A DNA stretch of 64,000 nt from Mactra quadrangularis. Lineage: Eukaryota; Mollusca; Bivalvia; Venerida; Mactridae. The stretch lies in contig CM046304.1 in assembly GCA_025267735.1 (NCBI GenBank), forward strand, positions 17,980,001 through 18,044,000. The letters run 5' to 3'. A program made the translations under genes and the position numbers. Of this stretch, positions 1 to 10,373 are shown piece by piece (within the stretch, counting starts at the first letter, position 1; the number at the start of each line of letters is the position of its first letter). A model generated the notes under the pieces. That model did no database searches, was not told the DNA's origin, and was given only the letters and a program-made list of their open reading frames with translations.

Positions 1-1260
1 CCGATAACGTACGGGACATTCATTTAAAGGCTTCATTAAGCTCACAGCTTTTCACTCTTTACACATTTTTTTGTGTAAGTAAAGTCCATAAAGTTATATC
101 CAAATGAAAAGATATTCATTTTAGCTGACATTTTATTGGTATCGGTAATTTATGAGCTCATTTATTAAAAAATGAATCGTAATTTTCACCACGTAACGAA
201 CGGGACAATTAGTAAAATCAAATTATCTAACAAACCTTTTCAAATAGATACATAAATTCTTCATTTAACTGATCATCAATGATTAAATAAAAAGTTTATA
301 AAGTGTTTTATAATTCATTTAAGGTGCATATTTGTGACACACAAAAAACCAGTAAATACAAAATGAAAAATAACGTACGAGTCCGTAACGTACGGGACAA
401 AATGAGACACAATAATTGATATTCGTCTGAATATTTATAATAAATTGCTATTGTAAGGTTCCTTGACATGCATTTAATCTTGACAGACGAAAAAAATTAT
501 TGGAACGGCAATTATAATGAAATTGATGATGTTCAAAAGTAACTAACAATAGTGACGGGAAAAAAGGTTATAGTACTTATTATTTGCCATAAATGATGAA
601 AAGTTTGCATTGTTCTTAATTGAATACCATCTAGCTTTGAAATGATAAATTAAAGCAATACCTCGTTTGATCAAATTATAACTTTAGACTCATTTTAGCA
701 CACACTGCAATAATTTGATCAGGTTCATTCATTATCTTACTTATTTAATAACGTACGGGACACTGTAGAATTGTCTAAACATGCATTTGCCGGATGATTT
801 GATGATTGTAAATCACATGTTACCCAACTACTAAATAGCTTCTATTAGTTTATGTGTAAGATTGCTTTGTTTCTTTGTTAAACTTGTCACAAAATGGTTG
901 AATGTTGTTCTCTTGGAAAAATGATAATGGTTCGCGTAATCATTGTAATTGAGAGATATTATTGTAGTTTTATATGTAAAACACAAGTACATTGTATTGT
1001 AAAACAAATTACACAACAATGTAAGTTGTATTCTTGCAGTTTAACTTAGTTATCAATAGATTAGATGACCAAACTGAAGTATATAACGTACGAGCCAATT
1101 TTGCTAACGTACGGGACAACAATTATATTCTTTATTGGTTGCTTTGTGGTAGTTCACATGCACACAACGTTTTGTTATAACACAAAGACAATGGTATCTA
1201 AGTATTTTAAACAAATTCATTCCATATTAAACTTGTTTGTATCATTCTGGAACAATTGAT
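1..1260. repeat. AT-rich tract with scattered TAACGTACGGGACA motifs
   Basis: Exact copies of the 14-mer TAACGTACGGGACA occur at 5, 386, 749 and 1105, with a one-mismatch copy at 194 (TAACGAACGGGACA). Partial copies lie just upstream of two of them, at 371 (TAACGTACGAG) and 1084. A weak relic (ACGGGA) is at 555. Start-to-start gaps are 189, 192, 363 and 356 bases, roughly one or two times 180-190. Intervening sequence is AT-rich and does not obviously align. No gene is seen in this tract. Confidence 0.7.
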
Positions 1261-1939
1261 ATTAATGACATTTTTAAAACAAATAAAACTAATGAAAATA
1301 GCGTATTCAATATTTATGTTTTTCTGAAAGTATCTGGCTTACTCTTCAGCCTTTATCATTTATTCCGAAACATAATACGTTATAGAATGCAACCGTATTG
1401 AATTTCTCAACAGTTTGACCATTACTACTTTTAAATAAATGAATTTTACAGCACATGTTCGATTTTAATAAGCACATTTATTAATGCTAGGTGTGACCTT
1501 TCACCAGTCGATATCTAAAAAAGTATACTAGCCCAGCTGAAAATATTTTCATACTGTGTACAGAACATGTCTATAATGCCTTTAATTGATTTAAAACTCT
1601 TATTTGATGACATGAAAAAAATGAAAAAAAATATGCCCATATGTCCACCCTAATTGGGATTGAGTCATAATATACATATCTTGAAACTGTTGGGTTGGTA
1701 CCGTAATGTAAAACGGGATCACATTGTAACATCAAATATTTTTTCCGGATGATATCTTAAATAAGTCACGACAGTTACACATTTGTGTTTTTATTTGTAT
1801 TATACTTACCTCTATGTATCATTCTGAATTAAAATATAGAACTATTTCTACGCACATTCTCTTGCCCATAAATAAGTCTGTCAGAGAAGATGCTTAATTC
1901 AGCAGCATGTTCACTTACCTTGAACGTACCAAAACGTCC
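1261..1939. other. Gene-free AT-rich stretch
   Basis: No coding sequence or recognised repeat was seen. A CACATGTGCT-poor, A/T-rich background runs up to the inverted-motif cluster. Confidence 0.4.
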
Positions 1940-2100
1940 GTAACGGAACTGTCGGAACAACTCAACCCATAGACAACTCAACCCGAGACAACTCAATCTC
2001 GTACTAACGGATTGAGTTGTCCTAATTTTGAGTTGAGTATTGCACCTGTTGAGTTGTCTTCAGGTTGAGTGCTCCCGTATCCGTAACGTTTGTTAACAGC
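1940..2100. repeat. Cluster of direct and inverted ACAACTCAACCC motifs
   Basis: ACAACTCAACCC occurs at 1957-1968 and 1973-1984, a variant (ACAACTCAATC) at 1988-1998, then inverted forms near 2011-2022 (ATTGAGTTGTCC), 2031 and 2049-2059 (GTTGAGTTGTC). The cluster is bracketed by CCGTAACG at both sides (about 1938 and 2079). The arrangement can fold into alternative hairpins. A single related site, ACGGGACAACTCAACCC, lies at 11502-11518. Confidence 0.7.
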
Positions 2101-2649
2101 AGTTACTGAACGCGGGACTGGTAAAAATCATAACATCTTTAAAGGTGTGAATTGCTAGACCCAGCTAGGCTTATGTACATGACTAAACTACTGAAGAGTT
2201 AACATACAAACAAAACCAACATGAAAATAGTCGCCAGTCTATGATAATATGTTGATCGATTTGGTAGAGTGAATGTGTTTTTGTGTAGTAACATATTTTT
2301 TATGAAAAAAAGTAGTTTGGTGATTACCGAACTAAATTAAATCTTGATTTATATTTTGTATGTCCACATACTCCTTAATTATGTATACTCGGCGTCAATG
2401 AAAACTTATCACCCTACCAACCCTCGCTTTATGATAATAGAAGTGAAGTGCAGTAAAAACTTTACATAGGTCATATTTGGCATACACATGTAGTCATTGC
2501 TGCCAAAAGAAACTAAAATCGATTTACGATGTTCGAGTCCCGGACTGCACATGCAAAATAAGATTTTTTTGTAAGGACAACATGTATCCAAGTAGTTTGT
2601 GTAAATGATTTGTCTCTAACGAGAGTTAGTCGACAGGTTAAGGAAAAAC

Positions 2650-3130
2650 AGCGTATATTCAACTATTGTGATTCAAATGCCACGTTTAGGGGACACTCAA
2701 AGTCACCAAGTTTTGAGCATTGCTGACGCCGGGCTTTCATTTCGTGAGATTGCACGCCGCATAGACTGCTCGCATCAGACAATCATGAATCTGGTAAGGA
2801 GACATAAACAGACAGGTTCGGTGAGAGGTAGGTCACGCCTAGGTCGTGAAAAGGTGACGTCAGGACGTACCGATCGTCGAATTCTCCTGCTGCACGCTAG
2901 GGTGGTGATAGTGTCATGGTATGGGAAGGCATTTCTTGGAGGCACAAGACCCCACTTATTGTATTGCCTGGAACACTTACAGGTCATCGTTACATTAATA
3001 ATATGCTGAGGCCAGTAGTTCTTTCTTTTATTCAGACTGACACGTTTTCGAGGTGGTCTTCTCGGTTTGTGGAGTTGATCCGTTTATGCTTAGATTCCGT
3101 ACTTGCAGAGAAAAATCCTTTTTTGTAATA
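2650..3130 (+). pseudogene. Tc1-like transposase, internally deleted
   Basis: The first half (about 2668-2890) has the Tc1 N-terminal paired-like helix-turn-helix: SIADAGLSFREIARRIDCS, then NLVRRHKQTGSVRGRSRLGR and the start of DDRR-like sequence. Around 2900 the frame changes and a later part of the protein follows (about 2902-3040: GGDSVMVWEGISWRHKTPLI, then LTGHRYINNMLRPVV), typical of the region before the last catalytic residues. Roughly 100 codons with the first catalytic Asp are missing between them, and the expected QQDNARPH-like block after position 3040 is also absent. This is a dead copy; I could not place its terminal inverted repeats. Confidence 0.75.
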
Positions 3131-3427
3131 TAATATTTAAAATCATGTAAAATTTTTATATTTGTGTTTCCACTTTTTTTAGGTTCATGTAAGTGGTAAG
3201 TTTTCATTGACGCCTAGTATATATATCTTGAAGAAGGCTTCTAATCATCTGTTGTACTTACTACATGTATAACATCAATATCAATACTTAATAAACTTTG
3301 ATCGCATATTATAATGGACCCCATCTGACATTGATACCTCTGCATTTACTACTCATACAAACAGAATGTAAGTAGAAGTGATCATATGTGAAAAATCAGG
3401 TAGATGTAGATCAAAATATCATAAGTC

Positions 3428-3520
3428 ATTGGTCTTGTGGAAGGGTAGGTAAGAAGCCAAGTTCTGATTATAGACAAAGGTCATTATGTTACATCAGCTG
3501 GCCTCCATAAAATGAAGTTT
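3428..3520 (+). repeat. Fragment of SINE family B (3' part)
   Basis: Diverged copy of the GTGGAAGGGTAGGT…AGACAAAGGTC…CCATAAAATGA block, which also occurs at 55377-55620 (+), 25621-25948 (-) and 27715-27880 (-). The tRNA-like head is missing. Confidence 0.45.
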
Positions 3521-4127
3521 ACTTCTGTCTACATGGCATTATACTAAATATAGACATAAATCTATATAGTACATGTATAATTAAAAATTCAACACTGTCT
3601 TATGGTGATTATAAAGAAAAATACATAAAACAAGAATGGTGTGTGCTAAGAGATATTTTATTTACATGTGTAATTTTAACATTTTTTTGGGCAATGAAAC
3701 CATTACAAAATAACATATACACTGCAATCCAAAAGGTTCTTTATACATTAAATATGAACCTTTTTTAAGTACATTTTGATATACATTTCATGTAGTTATT
3801 AGTTTCACAACTATTATACAGTTGAACATTAACCATCAATTATGTTTATAAGAATTGTAAATATAAAACAAAAGCACTAAATAAAATGTGTCTGCAATAA
3901 TTTTTCAAGAAAACAAGTAGGAGAAAATATCAACATATTACATGTATATAAACTTTTGGACCCCATTTATGTTATCAAGAATGGCAATGGATTGACTAAG
4001 TTGCAAAACTTAAAAGAACAAAATAAGTCATAAAAAATGTTTCAAGTGAAGTGAAACACTAGAAATTGTTAAAAAAACCATGCAAGAATTACATCAAGTT
4101 AGATTTAATGTAACACACTAGCAACAC
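3521..4127. other. Gene-free stretch before the minisatellite
   Basis: AT-rich sequence without a recognisable gene; the last 100 bases grade into degenerate units of the following minisatellite. Confidence 0.4.
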
Positions 4128-5060
4128 AGCAAAGGAGATGAAACACACTAGAAATTCATTAACAATTATGAAACATACTAGAAACACTTTGAGTGAACAG
4201 AGACACACTAGAAACACTTTGAGTGAACAGAGACAGACTAAAAACACATTGAGTGAACTGAAACACACTAGAAACACAATTAGTGAACTGAAACACACTA
4301 GAAACACATGATGTGAACTGAAACACACTAGAAACACAATAAGTGAACTGAAACACACTAGAAACACATGATGTGAACTGAAACACACTAAAAACACAAT
4401 TAGTGAACTGAAACACACTAGAAACACAATAAGTGAACTGAAACACACTACAAACACATCTAGTTAACTTAAACACACTAGAAACACATCTAGTTAACTG
4501 AAACACACTAGAAACACATTAAGTGAACTGAAACACACTAGAAACACAATTAGTGAACTGAAACACACTACAAACACATCTAGTTAACTTAAACACACTA
4601 GAAACACATCTAGTTAACTGAAACACACTAGAAACACATTAAGTGAACTGAAACACACTAGAAACACATTAAGTGAACTGAAACACACTAGGAACACTTT
4701 GAGTGAACTGAAACACGCAAGAAACACATTAAGAGAACTGAAACACTAGAAACACATTAAGTGAACTGAAACACACTAGAAACGAATTGATTCAAACTGT
4801 TTTACAAACTTTTGTTTATAGTCAGGTACTATATATTACAACACTTAACATAAGCTACGAATAGCTATTAGCTGAGTGAGCTGAAACACACTAGAAACAC
4901 AGGAAGTGAGATTAAACTCACTAGAAACACATTAAGTGAACTAAAATACACTAGGAACACATTTTAGAGGATGAAACATACTAGAAACACAGCAAGTGAG
5001 CTGAAACAAACTAGAAAAGAATCAAGTAATCTGGACACACACAAAAATGAAATTAACAGA
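4128..5060. repeat. 30-bp minisatellite (GAAACACACTAGAAACACAT…AGTGAACT)
   Basis: About 22 tandem units of 30 bp run from roughly 4128 to 4795, followed by looser, degenerate units (4877-5060). Each unit is built on AAACACACTAGAAACACA followed by a variable dinucleotide and AGTGAACTG. Unit variants repeat in order: the four-unit block at 4441-4560 is repeated almost perfectly at 4561-4680, a 120-bp higher-order unit. Because 30 is divisible by three, long open frames run through on the - strand; these are by-products of periodicity. Confidence 0.9.
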
Positions 5061-5207
5061 GCTGAGACACTAGAAAAATCATAAGAGCTTAATGCATTTT
5101 ACACACTCAAAATTAATTACATGAGCTAGAAATAAACTTTGAAAACTATCACACACAAGAAATGTAAACTAAAAATTTCAGCCAACTGATACAAACTTTA
5201 AAAAACA

Positions 5208-5466
5208 AGTAGATCTGTGAGCTAATGCTCACTAGTGATACCCCCGCAAAAATCTAAAAATATGCGACAAACAGGAAGTAGATGAGCAAGGAGCATGAAA
5301 TCGCTTTACACCACATGGGACTATGGGATGAAGCAATATGCAAAGTATTAGGCTGCTGCATGTTATAGTTGCTGAGAAAACTGCGACGGAAATTTTGAAA
5401 CGGACGCACGCACGCACGGACAAGGGTAAAACAGTATACCCCCCTCTTCTTCGAAGCGGGGGTATA
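5208..5466. mobile_element. Short TIR-like element with ATACCCCCGC ends, copy 1
   Basis: ATACCCCCGC at 5238 is mirrored by GCGGGGGTAT at 5456-5465. The sequence shared with the copy at 60707-60981 extends left to about 5208 and includes the hairpin GTGAGCTAATGCTCAC. Near the right end is a (ACGC)n/(GGAC)n-like stretch that varies in length between the copies. No coding capacity was seen: a MITE-like non-autonomous repeat of unknown class. Confidence 0.7.
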
Positions 5467-7514
5467 AAAGCATGCCAGTCAAAAGACACTAGCAATAAAG
5501 AAACCCCCTGAGACAAACTAGAAATCAATGAAGTGAGCTAAAACACTCTTGAAATTCACTGAATGAGTTTAAAAATTAGCTGACAAATACCAACTAGAAT
5601 ATACAAAATGATATAAAATATGCTAAGAATTATTTAAATGAGCTTACAACCAAACATTAATTAATAAAGCAATTGAAACACACTTGGAGCGACAGGAACT
5701 GGACACACCTTGTATGACTGAAGTAGTTTGAGAGAATAGACTGTATCTGGAATTCAAATACTTAGGTTTTCCCCTCCGGTACGAACAAACTTTTACCGTT
5801 ACAATGAAAACAGGTGTACAAAGAACAATAGGATTTAATCAGTATTTTGTGCTTTTACTGTGTAACGAACTTTGTTTGTACCGCCTGTGCACGGACAGAA
5901 AAACGCATTCCGGATTACGTCTATTCTTATAATACAAGTAAAAATAAATCACTCATTCTTATAATTTCAACATCTTACAGCATTTTAACCCTGTCAAATA
6001 TGGACATAAAGAAATGAAACTAACTCTGATCTTGAGTATGTGTTAAGCTTGACTTAAAAAAAAAGTTATCTTGCATTGATAAATATTTCATGCATACTTT
6101 TCATGTAACTGATCAGTTGTGCACTTCATTCTGTTAGTGCTCAAATAATTTTACACTATGTTAACACTTAGAATAGTTAGTAATAATTTTCACAGTTTAC
6201 TCTCATTATATAGAATGGCTTGAATAGTGTAGTAGATATTTCTGATGATTTAACATTTTCCAACAAATACTAGACATCTGAGGTTGACACTATATCAGTT
6301 TGCCATAGATGAATCCAAACAGATGTTTTCTAAGTACATGTATCTAGGATTTTAACTAATTTGAATTCTCCCTCTTCAATCTGAAACCATAAAGCAAAAA
6401 TAAACTTAACCAAAAAATTCAGAAATAAAAAATATACTTATTAATTGTTAAAAACTATATAAAATCAATGACATATTTACCACAAACCAGAAGATGTATA
6501 TTTATGCATTAAAATCAATTAGGTTTTACAAAAATATAGAAGTCTACTTTTCATTACATCAGTAGTAAACAACAAATGTGGGGTTTACAAATGTAATTGT
6601 ATTATCGTGTTTAAGTTTCATGCTAAATTGCACTTTCACCAACCTGAATCCTTCTAATTAAGCTAATAGTAAGTATCATTTAATCTTACTGAGCAGAATT
6701 TTGATTATTCTATTTTGGTCATGGACCCCTAATCCCAATGAGAGTATTCCACCACTAGATCATAAATCCTAACTGGTCAGACTAAAGCAGATGCAAATCA
6801 ATGAATCTTAGGTTCAACAACTAGGTGGGACCTACATGGAGTTTGGTCTTGAAATAAATACCTTCTACTGTCACACTCAAATCTACCTCTGTATCAAGCA
6901 ACCACTACTGAATGTTCATGCTTGGTACTGAATAAAATTGTGTTATGAAATCTAAAACTCTCCTCTGTTAACAATTATGGGACTACTTACCACCCTTATT
7001 TAACAGAAAAATTAGGGCAAGAAATAATGTTTCTATGATGTTGCAGGGTGACAAGGCAGTAATTACAAGAAACTTAAAACATAAGGAAACCAACCCCATA
7101 CATTAAATAATATGTACGTTTAATGAAACATACTAGCATAATGTTGTACATCCAAGATAAATGTAGATTTTTACCAGTAATACAGTTGTGTCCTTAACTG
7201 AACAGTTTTCACTTCAGCTAAACTAATCCACTGTTTTACTTTGATTGTCTTGAAATAGATGGAATGTGGTTTAGAGCTTTAAATAGAAAAAAAAGAAAAT
7301 TTATATAAATTCATCAAATTCTATCAGTTAAATAGCTCATGGACTTCTCCATACTTATATTAAAATCCACATTACAGAAAAAGGCATTTTTTCTAAATCT
7401 ATCATACAAACTTTATTTAACAAATACTGTATCCAAAGAAAGTTCATTGCATCATACTTTTTTTATTATTAACTATTTAAATTTGATTGTTAACTTCTTA
7501 CAACTTAGATTAAT
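5467..7514. other. Gene-free stretch
   Basis: A few decayed minisatellite-like units (AAACTAGAAATC) persist to about 5700. Beyond that no gene, RNA or repeat could be supported; codon-free AT-rich sequence with short chance ORFs only. Confidence 0.4.
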
Positions 7515-7680
7515 CACTTTTGAGTCCACACCCTGGTTTCCTAGTACTGAGCTAGTAGGATAAAGTTTGCTCGAGGAAACAACCAAATAGGTTTAGAATG
7601 GGATTCAAACTAAAAGGGATATGACTATCCATTGATCTAAAGTCCAACGTTGTAACCACTCGGCCATGCTTGCTGCATTA
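7515..7680 (-). repeat. SINE family C, tRNA Ser/Leu-like head
   Basis: On the - strand the sequence starts near GCATGGCCGAGTGGTTACAA (A box of a long-arm tRNA), followed by a degenerate GTTTGAATCCC B box and a body with CCTCGAGCAA…TTATCCTACTAGCTCAGTACT. The body recurs at 13070-13260 and about 49030-49130. Confidence 0.6.
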
Positions 7681-7689
7681 TACTATGTG

Positions 7690-10362
7690 TAACATATTCA
7701 AATTGGAAATTATAAAATCAAACTGCATGTGTACTAGCCTCACTAATGAATTATGGAGAGTGAATATGCTGCTCCCAAAAAGACACTTGAGTACAAATTT
7801 AAAAAATCAACTATGATAATAATAATACCTTTCTTTATCTTTAATTTTAAATTTTTTAAAGCTTTGTATCCATTGAGACCGTGTACCATATCTATGTTAC
7901 TTAGCCCACCATTGGTATTATTTTGTATTACTTTACATGTACAGTATATCATTTGTCTGAAAAGAAAGAAAACATATTTTTTTACATAGAATACAATAAA
8001 GATACAAATATTAAGACTTGATAATTGAAAAGAGTTTGTGTATGGTTACATAGATACAGTATTTAATGTGTATTACTGTAAAGCAAGGTATGGTGAAGCA
8101 TAGTACATATTATAACTTGCCACAGGGCTCAAACATGCAACCTGTAAGGTAAGAATGCTCAAATTACTAAGGCAACTGATCTTATCAATATCATAGACCA
8201 TAAAATCTAATGGGAAAGCATGCAGACGACAGAATAAAGCTGTCAAAAATCAACGTTTAGAACATATTTTCCATCAGTTCACAAGTTTAACAACTGATTT
8301 CAACATACTTAACTTACTGAAAGCTTAATTAATGGGTCACAATGATACAAGATCCACACATTGCCTACAAGGCTAATTTAATCGAAGCAATAGAAATATG
8401 TTCAAACCATGGTTTATGTAACTATCTGTCAAAGGATCTGTCAAAGTAGAAGTCATTTTGACTTTTAGAGTTACCCCCCTTGAGCTGTTAGGAACAGACT
8501 AAAGTCCGTGCGGCCGTAACATACCGGGAACGGCTTTTGACGAATTTTATACTTTTTCTTCGATTTTTCAATGTTAAGAACCATATGTCATACCATCTTA
8601 GAAGCAAAGTTTACAAACAATGTCAACAGACACACTCTTTAAGATAAAATCAATTAGACTTTATGTTGTTATCCGAATTTTTGTGTCCGAAATATGCACC
8701 ATATGTAAGGGTTAGTATGTTCTCATTTTCATGTGCGTTTTAAAAATTAAAAAGTAGACATTCATCTTTTCCACAAATAAAAGGCATTAAATACACACTG
8801 AAACCTATCTAGAATCATCAAAAAACATAAATTACCATATCAAGCAGTCGATTCAAAAACCAGGTCACCAGGTCGTGGTAGAGTCTTGGAGACATTATCG
8901 AACACTCTTTCATTTCAGTAACATTTTTTTAGCTCAAATCGCTTGCAAATTTACTTTTTTATCGATTATGTAGTAACATAACCTACATTCTCACTTTCGC
9001 CACTAAATCCCCACATAATTATGGCCGTATACGTCGGCTGCATTCATCAATCCAATATGGCGTCTTTTTGAGTTTTGCTCGGCACAGATCGGCCAACTCC
9101 GTTGTTCGCACATGCGCACAACATGTCTTTTATATACCATATTTGGAATGACCAGATTTTGCCATCCTTCTAGTGCATTCATGAATCGTATAGCTGAAAA
9201 GTGCCGAGCACAAGAATCATAACTCTCCACTTTATTATTTTCTAAATGTTGGAGTTATTGCCCTTTAAGAATTTTCTTGTCCAGAGCTTAGGTCCATTTT
9301 GCAAAGCAACTGATTTGAATCTAAACAGAAGGATATATATATCATAGAAGTGCACAAGAAGCATGACTTGTCAGGCTTCACACAGACCTGTCTGTGTCTA
9401 GAGTGGCATGTGTCAAAGCTTGATAGGTAGGTTTCATGGGACAAATGTCCCTGGTAGGGGAAGCCCCCCTCCCAACCCAACAGTGTATTTTAGATGATTT
9501 TCCTGTAAATAAGATCAAAATAATTGCATATTGAGCAGACATTAAGCATGCAATTTTTTTTGCATTACATTTATCGTGTTAAATTTGCTGCACCATAGCA
9601 GTCAGTGATGACACTTATCAATTTTCAAGATTGAAAAGAAGAGTTTGCATTCATCCCTCACAGCATGCTGTTGTGCAAGATTGGTTACTTCAGTAATAAT
9701 ATAGGTCTAACCAAAATACTGCAAATTTAAAGAGACATGACAGGTATGCCTTGTGCACATTTTACTGGTGAAGTTCTAATTATGGAATTGCATAAACAAT
9801 TTACGGCACTTAATTCTACAGCAGGGCTTCGTGCCAAGTTTCTAGTTAAGATAATAATTAAGTGCTTTTTTAGTGAGTGCCCATAATCAAAAGCTTTAGC
9901 TGTGCCTGATTTGCATCTGTTGGCATGCTTTACTTTAAATCAGCCCATTCAGGGTTTAGTTTAACAGGTGAATAGTCTCATTAAAATTAGACTTCTTAAA
10001 GCATCATAACCTACCGCTGTAAGTTTTTCAAGACCAGTCTTGTTCAATTTGAATTTACATATCCTTGCAGTGACCATAAAAATATCCATAAATGGATAAA
10101 TGGCTTATCATGAATTGATGTCACACATAAATAAGCATTGACATCCAAGTAATTTCACACACAATCAAAGTGGGAGCCTCAAGCTGTAGTCATTATATAG
10201 TCATTTGATTGCAGCGAAACTGGGGTAACATATATACATGTATATGAATTATGAGTTGAATTGAATGACATTCATACCCTTCCTTGAAAACTTGACAATC
10301 AATGATAATGTGGGTTGTTGTATGTATTGATTTATTTTTCACTGGATACATTTATCTTTCAG
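7690..10362. other. Intergenic region upstream of the SYCP3 exons
   Basis: No coding exon could be proven. The stretch 8470-9250 is less AT-rich than its surroundings and holds CG-containing patches (for example near 8505-8530 and 9030-9120), so it is the most plausible place for the SYCP3 promoter and an untranslated or short first exon. The exon opening at 10363 must splice to something upstream. Confidence 0.35.
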
Positions 10363-10373
10363 CAGAGACACCA

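Noticed and set aside
2520..2560. tRNA B-box-like GTTCGAGTCCC near the Tc1 relic
   Set aside because: No A box or SINE body could be recognised nearby; one box alone is weak evidence.
4089..4506. Two overlapping - strand ORFs of about 120 residues rich in VFQFT/SSVF repeats
   Set aside because: They are translations of the 30-bp minisatellite; the repeat period keeps all such frames open.
4128..5060. CRISPR-like regular repeats
   Set aside because: The units are contiguous tandem repeats without unique spacers, in a eukaryotic genome.
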